Positions 58,371-64,000 of a DNA stretch of 64,000 bases are shown here, one piece after another (position 1 is the stretch's first letter; each line of letters begins with the position of its first letter). The stretch is from assembly GCA_965658275.1 (NCBI GenBank), contig CBFHRN010000002.1:49753-113752 (forward strand), given 5' to 3'. Both the position numbers and the translations under genes were made by a program. The notes under the pieces are model-generated. The model was not told where the DNA came from, did not search any database, and was given only the letters and a program-made list of their open reading frames with translations. The DNA is from Croceimicrobium sp965658275. GTDB lineage: Bacteria > Bacteroidota > Bacteroidia > Flavobacteriales > Schleiferiaceae.

Positions 58371-59236
58371 CGTAAGCGCAACTTCGTTCCTGGTTTAACC
58401 TGCTGACCCGCATTTAAGTCGTTCTTCTTATAGATTTTCTCAAGGCGGATGGCAAACTTTTGGGATATATCGTAAAGACTTTCACCTTCCCGAACCACAT
58501 AAAACCGGTTTTCTCGATTAGCCCGGCGTCTTTTAGGCTGCAAGTAAATTATTTGCCCAGGCTCAAGGATTGCATCAAATCGCAATTCATTGTATTCCAA
58601 AAGATCCTCAACATGCTTATCGGTTAAATTAGCTACAATCTCCCAAGTATCCCCTTCGCGGCTAATTACGTAATCTACGCGATTGGACGATTCACGGACG
58701 ATTAACTGATCCAAGTCAAACAAGTCCTCTGGCCCAAGCTCCAAGTCGTACTGGTGAAGTTGGTATTTCTCAATTAAATCGATTAATAGACTAGCATATT
58801 TAGGATTAGTCGCATACCCCGCCTTTTTAAGACCCTTGGCCCAAGCTTTGTAATCGGTAGGGTCTTCTTCGAACAAAGAGGCGTATCGCCCGCGGTTCTT
58901 TAAGAATAGTGAATGATCGCGGAAGCTATCTTCGGCTTGGTCATATTTCCGAAAGCACTCATTATCTTCATCGTCATCATGGTAGACGCGATCTCCTTTC
59001 CAATCTTCATGACATTTAATACCAAAGTGGTTTCTACTTTTCTGCGCCAATTCACTTTTCCCATTACCCGACTCAAGAATACCCTGAGCCAAAGTTATAC
59101 TAGCAGGTATTCCGAATTCTTTCATTTCAGCAACCGCCACTTTATGCCATGCTTCGATGTACTCTAAGGTAGCTTCTTGAGCCTGCATGGAAATTGAAAA
59201 CAGGCCTATTAAAGTGCTAAGGAAGATCTTGCTCAT
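58367..59236 (-). CDS. Exported N-acetylglucosaminidase with two LysM domains
   Basis: Peptidoglycan hydrolase of about 289 residues. The start is ATG 59236 (MSKIFLSTLIGLFSISMQAQ), a good signal peptide; the frame upstream adds 13 residues before it. The catalytic glucosaminidase domain (about 25-165) reads GIPASITLAQGILESGNGKS with the catalytic glutamate, SRNHFGIKCHEDWKGDRVYH, ECFRKYDQAEDSFRDHS and WAKGLKKAGYATNPKYASLL. Two LysM modules follow (DYVISREGDTWEIVANLT; FYVVREGESLYDISQKFAIR), which bind the glycan. It overlaps the ACC deaminase-like gene by 20 bp. Confidence 0.93.
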   Translation of the reverse strand: MSKIFLSTLIGLFSISMQAQEATLEYIEAWHKVAVAEMKEFGIPASITLAQGILESGNGKSELAQKSRNHFGIKCHEDWKGDRVYHDDDEDNECFRKYDQAEDSFRDHSLFLKNRGRYASLFEEDPTDYKAWAKGLKKAGYATNPKYASLLIDLIEKYQLHQYDLELGPEDLFDLDQLIVRESSNRVDYVISREGDTWEIVANLTDKHVEDLLEYNELRFDAILEPGQIIYLQPKRRRANRENRFYVVREGESLYDISQKFAIRLEKIYKKNDLNAGQQVKPGTKLRLR

Positions 59237-60182
59237 AATCAATTTGGGGCCAGCCTTTTTTTCGAAGTTTCTCATTCATTCCTGTGATTCCTTGTAAACC
59301 ACCCGTATGCAAAACTAGAATCTTGCTCCCTGCCTCGTACCTTCCCAAATCAATATCTTTCAACAAGCCAAATAACATTTTAGAGGTATAGACAGGATCA
59401 AGTTTCAAATTATGTTGATGGAATACATCATTCATAAACTCAACGAGTTCCGGCTTTATTTTAGCATAGCCCCCAAAATGATAGTCGTTTCTTAAAATCA
59501 AATGCCTTCGCAAATGATCATTCGGAAATGACTTCAATCCATAATGCTGCGTATATTCCATTAATTGATTGGCGATACTCTTAAGCATAAAACCCTCCGA
59601 CTTTAGAGCGGGGTAAACCACTACTTTTTCGGACTTAACACCAGCCATCAAACCGGTTGCCGTTACTCCTGTACCAGCCGATAAACAGAGGTATTGATAA
59701 TCCTGCTCCAGTTCTTCAACAATCTCAGCACAGCCTTTAACAGCCTGCGGTCCTTTACCTCCTTCAGGTAAGATGTATAATCCAGGACGCAACTCCATTA
59801 ATACCTCTGTGAACTCTGGACTTTCCTTTAATCGGTATTTGGATCGGCTAATACCCTCCAAATCCATTCCTTGAGAAAGGCAATATTTCAAAGTAGGACT
59901 CTCCATTTCTTCTTCCCCGCGCACTAAGCCGTAGGTCGGAACTTTGCTTATTTTACCAAAGGCAGCTGTTGCCGCTAGGTGATTGGAAAAAGCACCCCCG
60001 AAAGTTAAAATCGCTTGGTAATCGCCCGCGTAAAAGTCTTGAACATGATACTTAAGTTTCCGCCACTTATTACCACTAATCTTAGGATGGATAAGATCGT
60101 CTCTTTTAATCCAAAGCTCAATACCCCGATAGTTGAAGAGAAAATCTTCTCGACTAGCATCCGTATTAATGGTAATCTCCAC
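59217..60182 (-). CDS. 1-aminocyclopropane-1-carboxylate deaminase / D-cysteine desulfhydrase family
   Basis: 321-residue fold II PLP enzyme. The PLP lysine is in HPKISGNKWRKLKYHVQDF, followed by ILTFGGAFSNHLAATAAFGK. The phosphate-binding loop is LSAGTGVTATGLMAG, and VLHTGGLQGITGMNEKL closes the family pattern. Members act on ACC or D-cysteine; sequence by eye does not decide between them, and D-cysteine desulfhydrase activity is more usual in bacteria without plant contact. Start is GTG 60182, directly next to the AraC stop, so the two are probably co-transcribed. Confidence 0.88.
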   Translation of the reverse strand: MEITINTDASREDFLFNYRGIELWIKRDDLIHPKISGNKWRKLKYHVQDFYAGDYQAILTFGGAFSNHLAATAAFGKISKVPTYGLVRGEEEMESPTLKYCLSQGMDLEGISRSKYRLKESPEFTEVLMELRPGLYILPEGGKGPQAVKGCAEIVEELEQDYQYLCLSAGTGVTATGLMAGVKSEKVVVYPALKSEGFMLKSIANQLMEYTQHYGLKSFPNDHLRRHLILRNDYHFGGYAKIKPELVEFMNDVFHQHNLKLDPVYTSKMLFGLLKDIDLGRYEAGSKILVLHTGGLQGITGMNEKLRKKGWPQIDYEQDLP

Positions 60183-61193
60183 TTATCGATCTGGACTAAT
60201 TAGTTGACTTGGACTTACATGGTAACGCTTTCGGAAATTGGAAGAGAAGGTTTGACTGCTATTATAACCCACTTCCAAGCATATATCTCTAATGCTCACC
60301 TTGGTTTCAGCGGAGGTAAGCAAGTCATAAGCACGTTGTAATCGCAAATCTTTTAAGTAATCACTAAAGTTTGTTTGAAGGTCTTCCTTGAAGTGCCTTT
60401 GCAACCAACGAGGGCTCACCTCGAAGCGATTCGCAATTTTAGTTAGACTAATATTCTTGTGTAAATTATCCTTGATATAGGTTAAAACTTCATACAAACG
60501 AAATGAGCTGTTTAAGTTGTACGCCGCTTCTCCTGCTGCTAAAACCGCCTGACTTCTATTACTCAGAACGAGCATCGCCTTGTTTAAAATCTTCAATACC
60601 ATACTCTCCGCGAGGAAAAGGTTATGCACATCCTTATCCAGGGGAATAAGTTTTAATTTATCGAAAAAAGATCCTAGAAATTGATCTTCAGGACTCAGCA
60701 GAATCATTTCCTCCTCCTGAAGTCTTTCGGTAATCTGATTACTATCCTCGTATTTCTTTAAGATTCTTTGCAATACTTGATCATTAAAGGAAATATTCAA
60801 GGTCTCATAAGGTCTTGAAGAATCGATGTACTGATAACTCAAAGCCCGATTTTGCCGGTAAACCACTACAGATGGAGCTTCCACTTTTATGCCCTTCTCC
60901 TGGTCCCCATAATGAAAAATGAAAGTACCAGTAAATAAAAAGCCAACCGTAAAAAGCGGCTCATCTAAATTCATCTCTAACTCGACATCATCCTTAAGAT
61001 TAGCCTTAGTGCTCTTGATGGTATAATTCCCAATACCTTTAACCGAACTAACATTTATTCGGCCAATACTTGGTTCTTCAAAAAATCCTTGGTATTCGGA
61101 GAGAAATAGATCATTAGCGGATTCGAACTCCTCCTGATAAAGTGTATTTTCTCGGAGTACTTTGGAGTACTCAGCCCACTTTAACTTTCGCAT
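60183..61193 (-). CDS. AraC-family transcriptional regulator
   Basis: 336 residues. The N-terminal 230 residues are a sensor domain without a family I can name. The C-terminal HTH_18 domain (about 240-335) has two helix-turn-helix motifs: ISLTKIANRFEVSPRWLQRH and the final VSIRDICLEVGYNSSQTFSS, followed by NFRKRYHVSPSQL, the AraC signature. It precedes the ACC deaminase-like gene with no gap and may control it. Upstream on the minus strand, CTAATTTG (61206-61213) loosely resembles a -7 box. Confidence 0.92.
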   Translation of the reverse strand: MRKLKWAEYSKVLRENTLYQEEFESANDLFLSEYQGFFEEPSIGRINVSSVKGIGNYTIKSTKANLKDDVELEMNLDEPLFTVGFLFTGTFIFHYGDQEKGIKVEAPSVVVYRQNRALSYQYIDSSRPYETLNISFNDQVLQRILKKYEDSNQITERLQEEEMILLSPEDQFLGSFFDKLKLIPLDKDVHNLFLAESMVLKILNKAMLVLSNRSQAVLAAGEAAYNLNSSFRLYEVLTYIKDNLHKNISLTKIANRFEVSPRWLQRHFKEDLQTNFSDYLKDLRLQRAYDLLTSAETKVSIRDICLEVGYNSSQTFSSNFRKRYHVSPSQLISPDR

Positions 61194-61240
61194 AAATATT
61201 TAAAGCAAATTAGGGTAATGGCTAAAATTATAAAAATGCC

Positions 61241-61271
61241 TTGAGCCTGTGCTTTGAGCCTCGTATTTTTG
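61241..61271 (+). promoter_or_regulatory. Promoter of the DUF5522-hutU pair
   Basis: TTG at 61241-61243 and TATTTTTG at 61264-61271 are 20 bases apart, within the accepted range. The box ends 12 bases before the ATG at 61284. Confidence 0.65.
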
Positions 61272-61283
61272 CAAAAAATTGTC

Positions 61284-61439
61284 ATGCCAAATTTAGAGCC
61301 CGGAGATTATTACTATTCCGAAGAAGGCTTTATCGTATTTACTAAACAGTACCACTTAAAAAGGGGTTATTGTTGTCAAAGCGGCTGCAAGCACTGCCCT
61401 TATGGCTATGACAAGAAAACCGGGCGCTTTAAAAAATAA
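61284..61439 (+). CDS. DUF5522 small cysteine-rich protein
   Basis: 51-residue protein beginning MPNLEPGDYYYSEEGFIVFT. The frame extends ten codons upstream from a TTG, but the -7 box lies there, so ATG 61284 is the start. The C-terminal GYCCQSGCKHCPYGYDKKTG carries four cysteines and a histidine in the pattern of DUF5522, a small widespread family likely to bind a metal. Function is unknown. hutU starts 2 bp downstream, so they share a transcript. Confidence 0.85.
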   Translation: MPNLEPGDYYYSEEGFIVFTKQYHLKRGYCCQSGCKHCPYGYDKKTGRFKK

Positions 61440-61441
61440 TT

Positions 61442-63460
61442 ATGACTGAGACGAAGACTACCTTTCAAGAGGCAATTCTAACTGGAATCCCGAATGAACT
61501 CCCAAAGCCTCGACCCTTAAATTCAGAGCTAAGTCACGCCCCAAAGCGTAAAGACATCTTAACGAAAGAGGAGAAAGTTTTAGCACTTGAAAATGCATTG
61601 CGCTATTTCCATAAAAAATGGCATGCTGAACTTGCCAAGGAATTCGCTGAAGAATTAAAAGATTTCGGACGCATTTACATGTACCGATTTCGCCCCGTAT
61701 ACGAAATGTACGCCAGGCCGATTGAAGAATATCCTGCTAAAAGCAAACAAGCGGCAGCCATAATGCTCATGATTCAAAATAATTTGGATCCAGCCGTTGC
61801 TCAACATCCAGAGGAGCTTATCACTTATGGCGGCAATGGGGCTGTTTTTCAAAATTGGGCGCAATACCTGCTTACGATGCAGTATTTGGCTGAAATGACA
61901 GAAAATCAAAGCCTGCATATGTACAGCGGGCACCCCATGGGGCTGTTCCCCTCTCATCCTGATGCTCCTCGTGTGGTTGTAACCAATGGAATGGTTATCC
62001 CAAATTATTCTAAGCCTGATGACTGGGAAAAGTTCAATGCCTTAGGTGTGAGTCAATACGGTCAGATGACGGCTGGAAGTTACATGTACATTGGTCCTCA
62101 AGGAATTGTGCATGGTACAACTATCACGGTGCTTAATGCCATGCGTAAAGTGGGAGCCAAACCCAATGATGGTGCTATTTTCTTAACGGCCGGACTCGGC
62201 GGAATGAGTGGAGCACAGCCAAAAGCTGGAAATATTGCTGGCTGCATAAGCATCACAGCAGAAGTAAACCCGGCGGCTTCTAGAAAGCGTCATGCTCAAG
62301 GTTGGGTAGACGAAATTATCGATAACCTAGATGATTTGGTTAGCCGCACCAAAGAAGCTCAATCTAATAAGGAAACCATTTCTATTGCCTACGAAGGAAA
62401 TGTAGTAGAGGTATGGGAGCGATTTGATAAAGAAGATATTTACATCCATTTAGGCTCCGACCAAACTTCTTTACACAACCCTTGGGCGGGAGGCTACTAC
62501 CCTGTTCAATTGGGCTTTGATGAGGCCAATGAAATGATGGCCAGCGACCCTGATCGTTTTCACAACCTCGTACAAGAAAGCTTACGCCGCCATGCAGCGG
62601 CGGTAAATAAGCATACTGAAAAAGGCACCTATTTCTTCGATTATGGCAACGCCTTCTTATTGGAGGCCAGTCGAGCCGGAGGCAATGTTATGAGCGAGCA
62701 TCCTACAATTGGTAGAGAGTTCAAATATCCCAGTTATGTTCAGGACATCATGGGACCTATGTGCTTTGATTATGGCTTTGGACCATTCCGCTGGGTATGT
62801 GCAAGCGGGAAACCGGAAGACCTAGTTTGTACCGACAAAATCGCGGCAGATGTTCTTAGCGAGATTGCGGCGACCGCTCCAGCTGAGATAAAACAGCAAA
62901 TGGATGATAACATTCGTTGGATCAAGGCTGCAGGAGAAAACCAAATGGTGGTAGGCTCCCAAGCTCGTATCCTATATGCCGACAGCGAAGGTCGAATCAA
63001 AATTGCGCAAGCTTTCAATAAAGCGATTAAAGAAGGAAAAATTGGACCGGTGGTATTGGGTCGTGATCATCATGATGTTAGCGGTACCGATTCTCCCTAC
63101 CGTGAAACTTCTAACATTTATGATGGCTCTCGCTTTACGGCGGATATGGCCATTCAAAATGTCATTGGAGATAGTTTTCGAGGCGCAACCTGGGTGAGTA
63201 TTCATAACGGGGGCGGCGTCGGCTGGGGAGAAGTGATGAACGGCGGATTCGGGATGCTTCTCGACGGCAGCGAAGATGCTGATCGTCGTTTGGAAATGAT
63301 GCTATTCTATGATGTTAATAATGGCATTGCCCGTAGAAGCTGGGCGCGTAATGAAGAAGCTCAATTTGCCATTAAACGAGAAATGGAAAGAAGCCCTGGT
63401 TTAAAAATCACCCTTGCCCAAAGTTGTGAGGAAAATTTAGACCTCGAAAGTTTAGTATAA
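61442..63460 (+). CDS. hutU: Urocanate hydratase
   Basis: Second step of histidine breakdown: urocanate to imidazolonepropionate, using tightly bound NAD as an electrophile. 672 residues, the long form seen in Bacteroidota and eukaryotes rather than the 550-residue Pseudomonas form. Family blocks: MYSGHPMGLFPSHPDAPRVV, YGQMTAGSYMYIGPQGIVHG, the NAD-binding LTAGLGGMSGAQPKAG, MGPMCFDYGFGPFRWVCASG and HHDVSGTDSPYRETSNIYDG. No other hut gene is in the window. A strong terminator follows immediately. Confidence 0.96.
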   Translation: MTETKTTFQEAILTGIPNELPKPRPLNSELSHAPKRKDILTKEEKVLALENALRYFHKKWHAELAKEFAEELKDFGRIYMYRFRPVYEMYARPIEEYPAKSKQAAAIMLMIQNNLDPAVAQHPEELITYGGNGAVFQNWAQYLLTMQYLAEMTENQSLHMYSGHPMGLFPSHPDAPRVVVTNGMVIPNYSKPDDWEKFNALGVSQYGQMTAGSYMYIGPQGIVHGTTITVLNAMRKVGAKPNDGAIFLTAGLGGMSGAQPKAGNIAGCISITAEVNPAASRKRHAQGWVDEIIDNLDDLVSRTKEAQSNKETISIAYEGNVVEVWERFDKEDIYIHLGSDQTSLHNPWAGGYYPVQLGFDEANEMMASDPDRFHNLVQESLRRHAAAVNKHTEKGTYFFDYGNAFLLEASRAGGNVMSEHPTIGREFKYPSYVQDIMGPMCFDYGFGPFRWVCASGKPEDLVCTDKIAADVLSEIAATAPAEIKQQMDDNIRWIKAAGENQMVVGSQARILYADSEGRIKIAQAFNKAIKEGKIGPVVLGRDHHDVSGTDSPYRETSNIYDGSRFTADMAIQNVIGDSFRGATWVSIHNGGGVGWGEVMNGGFGMLLDGSEDADRRLEMMLFYDVNNGIARRSWARNEEAQFAIKREMERSPGLKITLAQSCEENLDLESLV

Positions 63461-63488
63461 AAAAAGGCCCCGAATCGGGGCCTTTTAT
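63461..63488. terminator. Bidirectional rho-independent terminator
   Basis: AAAAGGCCCCG pairs with CGGGGCCTTTT over a 3-base loop (AAT), with A and T runs either side. It separates hutU from the convergent gene at the right edge. Confidence 0.93.
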
Positions 63489-63504
63489 TTTTTCAGCTGC
63501 TTGC

Positions 63505-64000
63505 TTAGTCAATGCTTTCCCAGAGGGATTCGGACTGGTGCTCTACGAAGTCAGCCCAATCATCTAAGGCAGTGCGCCACGATCCTTCCCCGTACTTTTC
63601 ATCGTACTTTTCCATCATGTTATAACCTGGGGTATCGAAATCCGCCCAGTTCTCTGAAGGAAAAGTAATAGCCATATTGGGGGAATCGGTGGAATACATA
63701 GCGTTGTTGTACACATACATCTCACCACCATTCTCTTTTTGCACGGCATTCACCTTTTCCATGAAATCTCTCATTCGATGCATCTGTCCACGCTTCACTC
63801 GAATCCACATAATCGTCTCTACAGCTACTTTGGATTCTTGAGGAGACGATAATTTATCATTGTAAGTCCAGATATCTACATTTCCATAGTCCTTGATATG
63901 CTTAGCTATATTCTTGGTCCAATGGGAAGCATGATCACCAGGGCCGGGAGCCTTGTCTAGATCGGCATAAGTATAAGGACCCATGACCCAAATATATTGA
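63505..64000 (-). CDS. Unknown protein, C-terminal part (partial)
   Basis: The frame is open to the right edge of the window (QYIWVMGPYTYADL), so the N-terminus is probably cut off; the ATG at 63984 may be internal. About 165 residues are visible, acidic and rich in Trp, Tyr and Met. The segment ETIMWIRVKRGQMHRMRDFM followed by YVYNNAMYSTDSPNMAITFP resembles the strand-helix-strand of dimeric alpha-beta barrel (ABM/NIPSNAP-like) folds, which is only a fold guess. No function can be assigned. Confidence 0.6.
   Translation of the reverse strand, partial: QYIWVMGPYTYADLDKAPGPGDHASHWTKNIAKHIKDYGNVDIWTYNDKLSSPQESKVAVETIMWIRVKRGQMHRMRDFMEKVNAVQKENGGEMYVYNNAMYSTDSPNMAITFPSENWADFDTPGYNMMEKYDEKYGEGSWRTALDDWADFVEHQSESLWESID

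Noticed and set aside
49682..63488. Near-identical terminator stems at 49682 and 63461 as a mobile repeat
   Set aside because: The shared part is just a GC-rich terminator stem; flanks and loops differ, so convergence or codon-independent terminator preference explains it.
1..64000. Mobile elements, CRISPR arrays, tRNA or rRNA genes, toxin-antitoxin or known defence genes
   Set aside because: I looked for transposase or integrase motifs, direct-repeat arrays, tRNA-like cloverleaves and defence domains and found none. The window looks like stable core chromosome.

Overview
The window reads as chromosomal core DNA of a Bacteroidota bacterium, most likely order Flavobacteriales; I cannot fix the genus. 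The reasons are type IX secretion (T9SS) cargo proteins with C-terminal sorting domains, the T9SS regulator PorX, a fused LpxC/FabZ, a deoxyhypusine synthase homologue beside arginine decarboxylase and agmatinase, LytS/LytTR signalling with a propeller sensor, and many TAnnTTTG promoter boxes (the Bacteroidota -7 element) directly upstream of genes. Base composition looks moderate and even. I see no insertion sequence, prophage, CRISPR array, rRNA or tRNA. Both ends cut through genes.

Layout. 1-4741 (+): end of pabB, then tilS, dsbD and nth in an overlapping run. 4738-8040 (-): a large outer-membrane protein with a degenerate peptidase domain, a TolB-like propeller and a barrel. 8100-9986 (+): a T9SS cargo protein. 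10016-13520 (-): kmo, kynU (kynurenine pathway) and a UbiA-like membrane protein. 13634-18623 (+): gcvP and a second, probably very highly expressed T9SS cargo protein. 18999-20494 (-): MlaF/MlaE-like lipid transporter. 20535-22942 (+): a 45-residue lipoprotein, a SprT-like protein, purK and purE. 22939-26543 (-): LytTR regulator and its sensor kinase. 26530-29282 (+): two envelope proteins, the second an HhH-barrel fusion. 29354-33105 (+): ferritin, then a polyamine operon (arginine decarboxylase, agmatinase, deoxyhypusine synthase-like). 33143-33436: remnant of a DUF1684 gene. 33504-44275: DEAD-box helicase, aroA-aroB, proline dehydrogenase, a DUF4258-like protein, a methyltransferase, alanine dehydrogenase-tsaE, porX and an HD phosphohydrolase. 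44299-49648 (+): lipid A operon lpxD, lpxC/fabZ, lpxA with an ABC ATPase, efp and a second lpxD-like gene. 49727-53941 (-): a possible small protein, then O-antigen ligase-like, Wzz-like and flippase genes. 53994-58370 (+): glycosyltransferase, rnhB and a propeller lipoprotein. 58367-61193 (-): LysM glucosaminidase, ACC deaminase-like enzyme and AraC regulator. 61284-63460 (+): DUF5522 protein and hutU. The right edge holds a truncated unknown gene.

How the genes fit together. Much of the window serves the cell envelope: lipid A synthesis, polysaccharide export, phospholipid transport, T9SS cargo and its regulator, outer-membrane barrels and wall hydrolysis. The rest is housekeeping metabolism (purine, shikimate, glycine, proline, alanine, histidine, tryptophan breakdown, polyamines). 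The genome is compact. Of ten convergent gene pairs, five overlap by exactly 4 bp at shared stop codons, one overlaps by 15 bp, and the other four are each separated by a hairpin terminator. At least five genes have a -7 box ending only 4-5 nt before the start codon, which predicts leaderless transcripts.

I did not find a clear new defence or mobile system. The observations most worth a second look are the likely homospermidine operon, the HhH-barrel envelope pair, the pseudo-peptidase/propeller/barrel protein, an endonuclease III without its iron-sulfur ligands, two small genes below usual length cut-offs, and the leaderless-promoter pattern.
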